49,577 bases of DNA from Chitinophagaceae bacterium (GCA_947476485.1 CANJQU010000018.1:1-49577); one strand, 5' to 3'; counted from the first letter of the stretch, positions 1-9,346 are shown. Notes: generated from the letters alone by a model not told the origin. Numbers and translations are program-made.

Positions 1-572
1 ATTACTAAAAAATGGCTATAGCTTAGATCCGTGCTTATGCTTATCCTATCAAACAAACCCTATGGGCCAAATAACTAAAGAAAGAGAAACTGATTTTTTT
101 GCACTAAAAAAGAGTGATCCATTAAGCTGATATAAATTTAAAAATGTTTTTTCAATTTTCAAAATCTTTACACAACTATTTTCTCTTTTTCCCCGCTCTT
201 CTGGATGTTAGCGTAGCGCATCCGGAAGTAGGAATATTATCCGTCTCCCACGGTTTTCATTAGCACTACAGCCCAATGCGATATATTCTGTTCTTCAGAA
301 TGCTACCGATACCGCATCCCCATGGTCTTCATGAGCACACCGGCCAGTAGCAATATATACCCCCTTCACCTCCATACCTTTATCTCAAAAAAAAATTACA
401 TCATATCCCGCCTGCTGCACATCATCTGCAGTATCCGCGATATCATAAAACATCAATTTCTTCCCTTCAATTTTCCGCACGACCTTTGTGCCAAAAAACG
501 AAAAAACAAGCGCAGAATAGCCCTTACAAAGTCCCTGTGAACTAGTGAAACCCTTGCGAGCCATGTGGTACA
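1..572. other. Gene-poor A+T-rich stretch with degenerate repeats
   Basis: No convincing gene is visible. Positions 240-288 and 312-360 are an imperfect tandem duplication; by eye roughly two thirds of bases match, and both copies contain TTCAT-(T/G)-AGCAC followed by a run ending in ATATAT. A hairpin-capable segment lies near 204-224 (CTGGATG ... CATCCGG). A 62-codon minus-strand frame (385-573) ends with coding-looking residues but stops beside a homopolymer A run at 388-396. It could be the relic of a decayed gene. No family was recognised. Confidence 0.4.
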
Positions 573-580
573 CCCCCCTC

Positions 581-732
581 GGGGCAATGTCATTTAGTTA
601 AGTATTATTGGAAAATACTAAGCTCTGAAAGAGCGAAATATACTAGCCGGGGGTGAAGCCCCCGGACATTAAATACACGCAACACAGAGCCCTGTAGGGG
701 CGGCATACCGCTTAACTAAATGACATTGCCCC
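581..732. repeat. MITE-like element with perfect 22-bp terminal inverted repeats
   Basis: Positions 581-602 and 711-732 are exact reverse complements (22 of 22). Just outside the arms are C-rich (573-579) and G-rich (733-740) runs that continue the symmetry imperfectly. Inside are two hairpins: GCTCT/AGAGC at 622-634 and CCGGGGG/CCCCCGG at 647-665. Near the right arm is a TGTAGGGGCGGCAT segment resembling the short palindromic repeats common between Bacteroidota genes. No coding capacity is seen. The shape fits a miniature inverted-repeat element; calling it mobile is inference. Confidence 0.7.
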
Positions 733-740
733 AGGGGGGC

Positions 741-1078
741 ATAAACGATCCGGCTATCCACATGAGCAAAGAAAGCGCAGGTTTTGCGCAAGAACCCTGT
801 GGATGATCGGTCGCAACTCGCTGTCCCTCAACAAAAAACGATTTTTCAGCATTTTTTTTGAAAAACTGCGCAACCGCCCAGTGAAAACTGCAAACTGCAA
901 ACTGAAATGGGGCATAAATGAGGCATAATGTTACAAAATGGGAAATGAAGAATATTCTTAATAAAACCATCAAGACCGGCCACAGTAAAGGAATACAACC
1001 AACTACCCCCGGAAATAAAATGCCCCATATAAACCCACATCAAAATATGATAAAATGGGACATTTTACTGCTGACAAC
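741..1078. other. Intergenic stretch without recognised gene
   Basis: Nothing gene-like is recognised. The segment contains a short heptamer run (AAACTGC repeated near 884-904). Short frames on both strands lack family motifs or a credible start. It ends at the porV terminator. Confidence 0.4.
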
Positions 1079-1110
1079 AAAAAAAAAGAACCCGGCGTTT
1101 TGCCGGGTTC
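1079..1110 (-). terminator. Intrinsic terminator of porV
   Basis: GAACCCGGC (1088-1096) pairs with GCCGGGTTC (1102-1110) around a 5-nt loop. On the minus strand the stem is followed by a run of about eight U residues (A run at 1079-1087). It lies about 20 bp past the porV stop codon. Confidence 0.9.
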
Positions 1111-1130
1111 CATATTAAGTATTTTATTTA

Positions 1131-2315
1131 TTATTTGCCGGGTGCCGGAGCAGGGGTGTCATCAGCAGATGATCCACCGGTGCCTTCAATCTTATCAAAC
1201 TCGAATATCAAAGAAAAACGCAGTGTGTTCGACAACGGGTTGCGCGATGTGCCCGACCCTTGGGGAACGAGGTAAGAAGCATTCAAAGCAAAGATATTGT
1301 ACTTCACACCCAGGCCGCAGGTTATATACTGGCGGTCGCCGTTGCTTTTATCTTCATAAAAATAACCGGCACGGAAAGCGATCGTATTCTGGTACCAGTA
1401 CTCAGCGCCTATTGATGCATCAATCTGCTTGAGCTGGTCACCCGTCTTAAAGGAATTAAATATACCATTAACTACAGTTACCTGGGTGTCCGCGCCTTTA
1501 TAATCAAGCACCGGAACCAAAAGCTTATTAAGGTCCACAGCAAAAGTGATCTTGTTATAAGCATCCCACTGGGAAGTATAAGCTACACCAACACCAAGGT
1601 TCATAGGTATGAAATCCTTGCGGCTCGAATTGTAGGAAATCTTAGAGCCTATGTTGCTGGCCACCGCGCCAAAGCTGAACGTATGATTTTTATCATCGGT
1701 CACTTCTTTCTTCTTGGCGTAGTAAACACCTATGTCCGCGGCAAACGCATTACCCGGCCTGTAGTCGCCGCCGCCCGGTATATAGCTCACACCCGATGCA
1801 ATAGCAGAGTGTATGTACCGGAGGCTTACACCCGTAGATAAGAACTCGGATAGCTTCTGTGAATAACCGGCATCAAACGCATATTCCCGTGGCAGACCCG
1901 TACCGATGGGGTTACCCAAACCATCCGTATAGTTTATGTTACCCAAAGAAAAGTAACGCATAGATGCACTGATGGCCTTATCCTGCTTTTCGCCAAATTT
2001 TGCGTAGCCGGACAAGTAAGCAAGAAAAATATCAGGAACAAGGTCCTTAAGCCATGGAGTGTAGGTCATTGATACACCATAGTTCTTTTCAGAGAAAGGC
2101 ACCTTGCCTATGTTCCAGTATTGGGCGTTCGGATCCGGGCTTACTGCGATCCCTACATCTCCCATAGCGCCCGCACGGGCATCGGGCGATATCCTTAAAA
2201 AGGGAACCGCGGTAGTAACAAAATTCCTGGTACCGTTCAGATTTTGAGCGTCAAGCCTGGATGATACTAACCCTGTCAGTAATGTTAACCCTACTAAAGC
2301 AATTTTTTTCGCCAT
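1131..2315 (-). CDS. porV: Type IX secretion outer-membrane protein PorV (LptO)
   Basis: Predicted outer-membrane beta-barrel of the FadL-like PorV/LptO family, about 394 residues, the usual size. In characterised species PorV carries T9SS cargo to the PorU sortase on the cell surface and is needed for attachment or release of cargo with a C-terminal sorting domain. Visible hallmarks are a signal peptide ending ...SRLDAQ, the N-terminal segment AVPFLRISPDARAGAMGDVG, and an aromatic C-terminal strand FSLIFEFDKIEG followed by a short Pro/Ala-rich tail. A start at 2315 (MAKKIALVG...) is preferred to the upstream ATG at 2345, because the latter falls inside the predicted -7 promoter box. It lies downstream of porU on the same strand, but the promoter-like sequence in the gap suggests it can be transcribed separately. 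Confidence 0.92.
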   Translation of the reverse strand: MAKKIALVGLTLLTGLVSSRLDAQNLNGTRNFVTTAVPFLRISPDARAGAMGDVGIAVSPDPNAQYWNIGKVPFSEKNYGVSMTYTPWLKDLVPDIFLAYLSGYAKFGEKQDKAISASMRYFSLGNINYTDGLGNPIGTGLPREYAFDAGYSQKLSEFLSTGVSLRYIHSAIASGVSYIPGGGDYRPGNAFAADIGVYYAKKKEVTDDKNHTFSFGAVASNIGSKISYNSSRKDFIPMNLGVGVAYTSQWDAYNKITFAVDLNKLLVPVLDYKGADTQVTVVNGIFNSFKTGDQLKQIDASIGAEYWYQNTIAFRAGYFYEDKSNGDRQYITCGLGVKYNIFALNASYLVPQGSGTSRNPLSNTLRFSLIFEFDKIEGTGGSSADDTPAPAPGK

Positions 2316-2342
2316 TCTATTATTATTAATTTTCAAGTTTTG

Positions 2343-2373
2343 CAAAAATATTCCATTTTGCCCATTTTTTCAA
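2343..2373 (-). promoter_or_regulatory. Bacteroidetes-type promoter of porV
   Basis: On the minus strand, TATTTTTG (2350 to 2343) matches the Bacteroidetes -7 consensus TAnnTTTG. TTG (2373 to 2371) lies 20 bp upstream as the -33 element. The expected start of transcription leaves a leader of roughly 20-25 nt before the ATG at 2315. Confidence 0.6.
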
Positions 2374-2400
2374 TTAAAATTACGGGAATTATGGAATGTT

Positions 2401-2434
2401 ATTAACGTACAATTACCATTAACGTACAATTACC
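2401..2434. repeat. 17-bp exact tandem duplication at the porU 3' end
   Basis: ATTAACGTACAATTACC occurs twice head to tail (2401-2417 and 2418-2434). The second copy contains the last codons and stop of porU. The first copy is a non-coding duplicate just past the stop, so a slippage event duplicated the gene end without altering the protein. Confidence 0.9.
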
Positions 2435-5400
2435 AGTTTTTGGTATGCCGATGACCGAAATCCTTTTGCCGTAGAAATATTCAGCCTGTAAACATACACC
2501 CCGGAAGGTAGTCTTGCGCCATTATTATCAGTTCCGTCCCAGGTGATCGCAGCCGTTCTGCTGCCTTCAGGAATAAAACTCTGGTCTATATTTTTCACCA
2601 GGGCACCGGCTACATTGAAGATACTGATCTTAGCATCAAGCGGCTCGTCAGGGTGGTTATGATCAAACACGAAGGTTGTCGTATTATTAAACGGATTGGG
2701 GAAATTACCAAGGTTCTGTAAGCCCACAACCTCGCCATCGATCACTATGAAATCCACGCTGCCCTCGCCTACGTTATCGTTCACATCCCATGCCTTTACT
2801 GTGATCGTGTGCTTTCCATCGGCCAGTCCTGCTATAGGGAATGAAACGTAGCCGCGCTGGTAAGTATTAGGGGCTGATTCATAATAGTCGTTCAAAATAT
2901 AGGGGGTCTCTGTATGCCCGTCAAGGACCGCCGTAAGATCGTGTCCCACGTTCGTACCGGAAACATTAATACCGGTCAAGGTATATAAAGAAACAAAAAG
3001 CGACGTATTGCTCCCGGTGATCCCACCGTTTAGAAACAGGCTGTCACCAATATAGGCTTTCACCACCGGCGGAATATCGTTCAGCACCGGGTTGTCAGAG
3101 AATCCGCCCACGGTAACACTGGTATCCGCTCCCGCAGCATCTGTGAGCCCGTTCTGTGCATAAGTGCTTATTTTCCCGGTACCGTAAAAATAGTTGATAT
3201 CCTTAGGCGTAATAAAGGTGAAACTGAACCGGCCATTGGTCACCGTTACCCTGCCTTTGTAAACGACATTGTTTTGCAGTTTAAATGACTGAGGGCCAAA
3301 ATAGGTAGTAACATTCACTATCATTGGCTTGTCGTAAAATGACACTGATATCTGCCCGTTAAAGGATGTCAATACAGCACCGTTATTATCCCGTACGCTG
3401 CCATACATCTCATACGCGCCAAGGGCCTTGATGGTATCAGCATGCGTATGTGTGGCTGCATCCGAAACACTATCCATCACAACCTTGTATTCCGGAAAAT
3501 CAGGGATAACAGCAGGGTCTCCCAGTAAAGCAAACTTACGGAAGTTGGCAAGCTCGTCTGGATAAAGTGAATGCCTGTACGTGAAGTTCTTGCCCATACG
3601 GTAAGCTTCCCCAAAAGAATTCCAGGAATTGTCTGCGTTCCGGGTATACTGAGCGTTAATGTATTGAGTGTTTATCCGTCCATTAAACTCAGCATAGACC
3701 GCTGCAGTGGTAGTCAGTATCGATATTACCCCTCCTTTGGCCCGCAGCACCAACTGCTCGGCGGCAGATACATACTCCGGATGATCGAACTGGCCGAAGT
3801 CGCAGGTTGCAGTGATCATAAAAGGAAGCATGTTCGGGTTATTCCAGTTATTAAAATCGTCTTGCGTAAGGATTCTTTCCGATGCCCAGACTTCGCTGTT
3901 ACCATGTCCGTTATAATTGATCATAAAGGTGCCTTTAAAGACATCATTATTAATAGCATTATTGACACTCGGGCAGCGGGCCCCGGCAGGGGTTGATATC
4001 GTGGGCACAGCATCCACATATGCTCTGTCATTATTGTAAAGGTTTTTTGACGATGCATCTACAGCGGCAGCCATATTCTGACCATCGCCAAGGTGGTTGC
4101 CTGCATCATCGCTGTTGTCGGCAACAAACAAAGTATTGAGCCGCCATGGGCCCAGGGTAGCCGGCGCCTTATAACTTATTATTTTATTTACAAGCGCTGT
4201 GGCATCGGTCGTATTTCTTGCCGGTAAGCGCCCTACGCCCACATCCATTACATTGTAAGTATTTGGATTACCAATGTCTGCACTATCGTCGAGAAATGCA
4301 TAAAAATCATCGGTAGAATAAGCGCTTATACCATTGGTGGCATCATTAGATTCGTATACCGGGACAAAATTGCTGTTGTTGTTCAGCCTGTCTTTATAAT
4401 CGTAAGAAGCTCCGCCGAATAACAAAAGAGAGCGGGGCATCTGGGTAGAGTCCATTCCGGCTCTCTGGTAAAACATGCGGGTAAAATCACGAATAGCGCT
4501 TACATCCTGCGCACCTGATGAGAATTCATTATACACCTGTTCTGTGGTAGCTGCGACTACCCTCATATTATCGTGAACCCTGTGGTATTCGGCCAGTTGC
4601 TGCGCCTGGTTAAAAAATGCCGGATTAGCTACAATAACAAGGTCTACCTGTGGCGTACCATGCAGGTCCTGATTGGCGACCTTGCCCACAAATTTTGGTG
4701 TAAGCAGGTTCGTGCTATTCATTGCTGCAAATTCATGTAGGTTACCTGCATCCTGAGTGAAGCTGTATGTATTGCCGCTAAGAGTGCCGGTCATTAATAC
4801 CGGAACCTGCGGATTGGTAACATCCCAAACTTTAGTATTGCTGTTAGCTCCCTGCAACTGGTATTGAGCTATATTACCAGGTCCGGTGCTCTGCCAATCA
4901 CGAAAGCTCAACTGATCGCCGTTTATTATCAGCGGCCTGCGTGCATTAAGCTCTATATAATTAAGATAGGCTATCCCGGTTGAATTTGCCGGCATGTAGT
5001 TAATGAGCACGTTGACCATCTGTGCATTTGCCGTAATTTGCCCGGAAACCACGTTGTTTGCCATCGCATTGTCTCCACCAGTGGGGCTTAAATCCCCGGA
5101 AACCACCGATTGCCCGTTCACCGATACCGTATACCGGCTACGCCCACCTATACAAGTTCCGGCCATAAACACCGTACAATGAAGGCTGGAAACCGGCGCA
5201 CCCATGTCGAAACTGAAAGTTTGGGCAGTATTACTCAATTGGGCTGCAAACTTTTCACCATACCACGATTTTCCGATCGCCGCCGGATTTACAAGATCGA
5301 GATCATGCACATCGTAGCAGTTAAACTCAGTGACCGTCTTATTAGGCGTTCCTGCACCGCCCTGCTGGTTGATCCGTAAACCGGCTCCCTGGTCAAACGA

Positions 5401-6165
5401 GATAAAATAATACGCAGTATCTGTATACAGATTATTCTTGTGTGTAAATCTTTGGTGAAGGCTGTCTTTATCCCACCTCAGCGGTCCGACACCATAAAAA
5501 ACAGCAAAATCCCCATTATTAAATATGTTTCCAGCCCCGCCGTTCATCCAGATAGCATTCTCCACCAGGTCTGTAGGTCGTGGTACCGGATTACCTTCCG
5601 GCAACATACCGCCCCCGTTCCCAAATACCCGCAAATTGGCGGGATTAACGTCGGCCGGGTTTATACCAAGCCCTGAAATAAAATTATGATCGATCTTATA
5701 AAACCCTGTCTTAGTAATTCCAATTTTATACCATGTGCCATGTGCGAGTGCAGAATGAAGTACATCGGTCACTTTTGCCACCTTATTACTATTGGTTACC
5801 ACCTGTTCTTCAACATCAAGCGTAAATGAGTTTACCATTTTTACCGTTCCGGGCTGGCTGCCGGCAACAAATACAGGTACACGGACAAGAGCAAATGGCC
5901 TTTTACGCTCTCTGCCGAGAACGACCTGAATCTGAGTTGGGTCCGAAACTGCGGCCCCTTTAGGGAGATTCACATTTTCTGTGTAGCCAATACCAGAAAT
6001 AGAAATGCGGGGCATGGCAAAGTCACGCAGCCATATTTTTTCGACTGTATACCCATGATGAACATTACCAGCCTGCACCTGGTAACCCGCCGTATAGGCA
6101 TGCGAGCGTTGAGGTGAGCATAAAAATGTCAAAAATGCAAAAAGTAGTATTATGTTATTTTTCAT
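2419..6165 (-). CDS. porU: Type IX secretion sortase PorU (C25 gingipain-like peptidase)
   Basis: A 1248-residue exported protein with a signal peptide at about 1-23. It has the architecture of PorU, the surface cysteine peptidase that removes C-terminal sorting domains from T9SS cargo and, in Porphyromonas, transfers cargo to anionic LPS. The gingipain-fold catalytic pair is visible: His754 in MINYNGHGNSEVW and Cys788 in ITATCDFGQFDHPE. An Ig-like region follows, and the last 90 or so residues have the FPNPFNNTTTF ... GVYVYRL pattern of a T9SS C-terminal domain; PorU proteins typically retain theirs. Neighbours porV and gldJ support the call. The 3' end carries a 17-bp tandem duplication. 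The length is within the family range, somewhat longer than the P. gingivalis protein. Confidence 0.95.
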   Translation of the reverse strand: MKNNIILLFAFLTFLCSPQRSHAYTAGYQVQAGNVHHGYTVEKIWLRDFAMPRISISGIGYTENVNLPKGAAVSDPTQIQVVLGRERKRPFALVRVPVFVAGSQPGTVKMVNSFTLDVEEQVVTNSNKVAKVTDVLHSALAHGTWYKIGITKTGFYKIDHNFISGLGINPADVNPANLRVFGNGGGMLPEGNPVPRPTDLVENAIWMNGGAGNIFNNGDFAVFYGVGPLRWDKDSLHQRFTHKNNLYTDTAYYFISFDQGAGLRINQQGGAGTPNKTVTEFNCYDVHDLDLVNPAAIGKSWYGEKFAAQLSNTAQTFSFDMGAPVSSLHCTVFMAGTCIGGRSRYTVSVNGQSVVSGDLSPTGGDNAMANNVVSGQITANAQMVNVLINYMPANSTGIAYLNYIELNARRPLIINGDQLSFRDWQSTGPGNIAQYQLQGANSNTKVWDVTNPQVPVLMTGTLSGNTYSFTQDAGNLHEFAAMNSTNLLTPKFVGKVANQDLHGTPQVDLVIVANPAFFNQAQQLAEYHRVHDNMRVVAATTEQVYNEFSSGAQDVSAIRDFTRMFYQRAGMDSTQMPRSLLLFGGASYDYKDRLNNNSNFVPVYESNDATNGISAYSTDDFYAFLDDSADIGNPNTYNVMDVGVGRLPARNTTDATALVNKIISYKAPATLGPWRLNTLFVADNSDDAGNHLGDGQNMAAAVDASSKNLYNNDRAYVDAVPTISTPAGARCPSVNNAINNDVFKGTFMINYNGHGNSEVWASERILTQDDFNNWNNPNMLPFMITATCDFGQFDHPEYVSAAEQLVLRAKGGVISILTTTAAVYAEFNGRINTQYINAQYTRNADNSWNSFGEAYRMGKNFTYRHSLYPDELANFRKFALLGDPAVIPDFPEYKVVMDSVSDAATHTHADTIKALGAYEMYGSVRDNNGAVLTSFNGQISVSFYDKPMIVNVTTYFGPQSFKLQNNVVYKGRVTVTNGRFSFTFITPKDINYFYGTGKISTYAQNGLTDAAGADTSVTVGGFSDNPVLNDIPPVVKAYIGDSLFLNGGITGSNTSLFVSLYTLTGINVSGTNVGHDLTAVLDGHTETPYILNDYYESAPNTYQRGYVSFPIAGLADGKHTITVKAWDVNDNVGEGSVDFIVIDGEVVGLQNLGNFPNPFNNTTTFVFDHNHPDEPLDAKISIFNVAGALVKNIDQSFIPEGSRTAAITWDGTDNNGARLPSGVYVYRLNISTAKGFRSSAYQKLVIVR

Positions 6166-6426
6166 TTATTTATTGAATTATGCAATTAAAGAGGGTTGTA
6201 CTTCCAAAATTAAGTAATAAATACATCAAAAAATCAGCCGGTATACGCTGACGGCAGATTATAACGTATTTTTATTACAAATATTATTATTGTTAGAAAA
6301 AAAGGGAAAAAATAAGTTTTTTTTTCACTTAGAGTATGAAAGCTTGAAAATTTCAAAAAAGTGCGGTATCATTGTAACGGCTTTTAAGAACCTACTAACT
6401 ATTAGTGTAAATATTCTAGCATAATT
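6166..6426. promoter_or_regulatory. Divergent porU/gldJ control region
   Basis: This very A+T-rich 261-bp gap separates the divergent porU and gldJ genes and must hold both promoters. On the minus strand TAATTTTG (6212 to 6205) matches the TAnnTTTG -7 consensus upstream of porU, but the nearest TTTG (6230 to 6227) is only 14 bp away, so the assignment is uncertain. No clear consensus element was found for gldJ. Confidence 0.4.
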
Positions 6427-7983
6427 ATGAAAAGAAAAACCATTGGTATTAGCTTACTTTGTTTAGGAGCAGCTACTTTTTTCTCTGCCTGTTCAAAGAA
6501 CTCACACAGCAAGGGAACAGGAGCCGGCATATCGCAGGTGACGGGGTGGCCACTCAATCAGTCTTCATGGGGTGGTTACGATGTTGCAACATTCAAAGGG
6601 CAACCTCGCCCGATAGGCATGGTGTTTGTGCAGGGCGGCAGATTTACAATGGGCGCTACTGATGATGAAATGCCTACTCTTGAAAACAACAGTATCAGGC
6701 GTACCGTTTCTGTTTCATCTTTTTATATGGATGAGACCGAAGTTGCTAACGTAAGCTATCGTGAGTATACCTATTGGATGGGCCGTACCTATGGAAATGA
6801 TTATCCGGAGATCGTGCAGAAGTCTTTACCAGACTCCACTGTATGGCGTTCGGCGCTTGCATATAATGAGCCTTATGTGAAAAATTATTTCCGCGCGGCT
6901 GCTTATGATAATTACCCGGTAGTTGGTGTAAGCTGGTACCAGGCCAATGAGTTTTGCAAATGGCGCACGGACCGTGTGAATGAGTATGTGCTTATTGCAA
7001 AGCTCGGCGCTTTGAATCCAAACCCAGAGCAATCAGGTGAGGACGTTTTCACTACGGAGACTTACATGAACGGACAGTACCAGGGTAGCCTTAATCAGAA
7101 AGGATCTAAAAGGAACCTTGACCCACAGGCGACAGGTGATGACCGTTACCGCCCATACAACATGTCAGATGGAGAATTCTTCCCCGATTACCGCCTGCCT
7201 ACAGAAGCTGAGTGGGAATACGCAGCGCTTGGCCTGATCGGTAACAACCCGACACCTGAGAACAAACGCCGTCGTGGAGAGGAAGTTGTTACAGACCGTA
7301 ACACATTACCATGGGGTCCGAAGAACACTACACGTTATGGCCTTCACAACCAATACCAGGGAGAATTTGAAGGTAACTTCATGCGTGGTAAAGGTGATGC
7401 GATGGGTGTTGCAGGTGGTCTGAACGACAATGCAGATATCACTGCTCCTGTTCATTCTTTCCTTCCTAACGCATTTGGTTTGTATAATATGGCCGGCAAC
7501 GTAAATGAGTGGGTTATGGATACTTACCGTCCATCATCTCATGAAGATGTTGATGAATTCCGTCCATTCCGCGGCAACGTTTATACACGTCCTTCTATAC
7601 AGGATGACGGCACTATCGAAGATAGGGACAGCATCGGTCACATTCCTTACCAGAACATGACAAATGCAGAAGTACAGGCAAGCAACCGTTACGAAACACG
7701 TACCGGAGACCTGAATAACTACAGGGACGGAGATAGCCTTTCACAGTATGTTTATCAGTATGGAGTGAACACACTTGTAAATGACTCGTCTAAAGTTTAT
7801 AAGGGTGGATCATTCGCTGATCGTCCATATTGGTTATCACCAGGTACCCGTCGTTATATGCAAGGCAACACCGCTAGCTGCACAATTGGCTTCCGTTGTG
7901 TTATGGATCGCCTCGGCAGTCCTAATGGCGACGAACAGCCAGGTGGCAACAGCTTCGGCAACCAGAAAAGGCACAAAAGATAA
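6427..7983 (+). CDS. gldJ: Gliding/T9SS lipoprotein GldJ (SUMF1 fold)
   Basis: A 518-residue lipoprotein. The signal peptide ends in the lipobox FFSAC, with Cys22 as the lipidated residue. The body has the formylglycine-generating-enzyme (SUMF1) fold seen in GldJ and GldK: FVQGGRFTMGATDDE, PVVGVSWYQANEFCKW, RLPTEAEWEYAALG, NAFGLYNMAGNVNEWV and the C-terminal KGGSFADRPYW ... GFRCVM. In Flavobacterium GldJ stabilises other T9SS/gliding proteins; no enzymatic activity is expected. GldK is the main alternative, but the porU/porV neighbourhood favours GldJ. Arg is encoded mostly by CGT/CGC and Asn by AAC, unlike neighbouring genes, which suggests selection for high expression. A strong terminator follows. 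Confidence 0.88.
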   Translation: MKRKTIGISLLCLGAATFFSACSKNSHSKGTGAGISQVTGWPLNQSSWGGYDVATFKGQPRPIGMVFVQGGRFTMGATDDEMPTLENNSIRRTVSVSSFYMDETEVANVSYREYTYWMGRTYGNDYPEIVQKSLPDSTVWRSALAYNEPYVKNYFRAAAYDNYPVVGVSWYQANEFCKWRTDRVNEYVLIAKLGALNPNPEQSGEDVFTTETYMNGQYQGSLNQKGSKRNLDPQATGDDRYRPYNMSDGEFFPDYRLPTEAEWEYAALGLIGNNPTPENKRRRGEEVVTDRNTLPWGPKNTTRYGLHNQYQGEFEGNFMRGKGDAMGVAGGLNDNADITAPVHSFLPNAFGLYNMAGNVNEWVMDTYRPSSHEDVDEFRPFRGNVYTRPSIQDDGTIEDRDSIGHIPYQNMTNAEVQASNRYETRTGDLNNYRDGDSLSQYVYQYGVNTLVNDSSKVYKGGSFADRPYWLSPGTRRYMQGNTASCTIGFRCVMDRLGSPNGDEQPGGNSFGNQKRHKR

Positions 7984-8004
7984 TAACAGTTGAACTTAGT
8001 ATAC

Positions 8005-8036
8005 GAACCCTCCTGATTTCAGGAGGGTTCTTTATT
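8005..8036 (+). terminator. Intrinsic terminator of gldJ
   Basis: An 11-bp perfect stem, GAACCCTCCTG (8005-8015) with CAGGAGGGTTC (8020-8030), encloses a 4-nt loop and is followed by TTTATTTTT. It separates gldJ from murF. Confidence 0.93.
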
Positions 8037-8056
8037 TTTACAGTAAAATATACACA

Positions 8057-9346
8057 GTGACCATTCCCGAACTATATGAATTATACCGCCGGCATCCGCT
8101 GGTGCAAACAGATACACGCAAGCTGCAACATGGCTGCATATACTTTGCGCTGAGCGGCGCAAATTTCAATGGCAATATGTTTGCACAGGAGGCACTTGAC
8201 AAGGGCGCAGCCTACGTAGTGATTGATGATGCAGCCTACGCAACTAACGACAGGTGTATTGTAGTGCCGGATACACTGGAGACCTTACAGCAACTTGCCC
8301 ATCATCACCGCAGGCAGTTTGATATTCCGTTCATTGCCATTACCGGATCAAACGGTAAAACGACAACTAAAGAACTGGTCGCCGCTGTGCTCAGCAGGCG
8401 CTTTATTACTTATGCAACTGAGGGAAATCTGAATAACCATATCGGCGTTCCGCTCACAATACTTAAGATCAAGGACGATGCTCAAATGGCGATCATTGAG
8501 ATGGGCGCCAACCACCAGAAAGAGATCGCGAGCTACTGCCTTATAGCAGCGCCTACACACGGTATTATTACCAACTGCGGAAAGGCCCATATAGAAGGAT
8601 TTGGAGGTATAGAAGGGGTACGCAAGGGCAAGGGAGAACTATATGATTACCTCAGAGAACATGCCGGTACTATATTCCGGAATACCGATCTGGACTACCT
8701 GCTGCCAATGGCCCACGATATTACCAGCCAGGTAACATACGGAAGCAGCAATGCGGCTCACACAGGCACTGCAGTGATGAATGATGTATTTTTGCAGGTA
8801 AAAGTACAGACCGGGCATAGCGAAACATTATTGGACACGCATCTTGTTGGCGCATATAACTTTCCCAATGTGATGGTAGCTGTAGCTGCGGGAGTGCACT
8901 TCGGCATTGAGATAGAAAAAATTAAGGCTGCCGTAGCTAACTACAACCCAGATAACAGCAGGTCGCAATGGCTGCAAAAGGGCAGTAACAAAATAATACT
9001 GGACGCCTACAATGCTAATCCCACGAGCATGCGCGCGGCGATACTCAATTTTGCAGAAGCCGCCCTTCAAAACAAAGTATTGTGGATAGGCGGCATGAAG
9101 GAAATGGGCAGCGAAGAACGGAATGAACATAGCGAACTGGTAGCATTGATCGGCCAGTATAAGTGGAAGAACGTGATACTTGTGGGCAAGGAATTTATCG
9201 GCCTGCAAAATGGCTATACATGGTTTGAAAACTCGGCAGAAGCGGCCGAATATATCAAAGCGAATCCACCGCAGCATAATTCGATATTGGTAAAAGGATC
9301 GCGGGGAAGTAAGATGGAGGTGATGGTAGGGGCAATAGAGGGGTAA
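8057..9346 (+). CDS. murF: UDP-N-acetylmuramoyl-tripeptide--D-alanyl-D-alanine ligase MurF
   Basis: A 429-residue cytoplasmic Mur ligase that adds D-Ala-D-Ala to the UDP-MurNAc-tripeptide, the last cytoplasmic step of the peptidoglycan stem peptide. Seen: the ATP-binding P-loop ITGSNGKTTTKE, EGNLNNHIGVPLT, the central IIEMGANHQKEI, and the C-terminal domain motifs LDAYNANPTSMRA and ILVKGSRGSKME. The start is a GTG at 8057; the N-terminal substrate-binding domain (TDTRKLQHGCIYFALSG) begins soon after, so nothing is missing. It follows the gldJ terminator directly and must have its own promoter in the short gap, though none was recognised. Confidence 0.95.
   Translation: MTIPELYELYRRHPLVQTDTRKLQHGCIYFALSGANFNGNMFAQEALDKGAAYVVIDDAAYATNDRCIVVPDTLETLQQLAHHHRRQFDIPFIAITGSNGKTTTKELVAAVLSRRFITYATEGNLNNHIGVPLTILKIKDDAQMAIIEMGANHQKEIASYCLIAAPTHGIITNCGKAHIEGFGGIEGVRKGKGELYDYLREHAGTIFRNTDLDYLLPMAHDITSQVTYGSSNAAHTGTAVMNDVFLQVKVQTGHSETLLDTHLVGAYNFPNVMVAVAAGVHFGIEIEKIKAAVANYNPDNSRSQWLQKGSNKIILDAYNANPTSMRAAILNFAEAALQNKVLWIGGMKEMGSEERNEHSELVALIGQYKWKNVILVGKEFIGLQNGYTWFENSAEAAEYIKANPPQHNSILVKGSRGSKMEVMVGAIEG

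Noticed and set aside
322-540. 72-codon plus-strand frame near the window start
   Set aside because: Runs through the degenerate repeat and a homopolymer; no similarity recognised.
1055-1432. 125-codon plus-strand frame over the porV 3' end
   Set aside because: Antisense to porV and spans its terminator; no family motifs.
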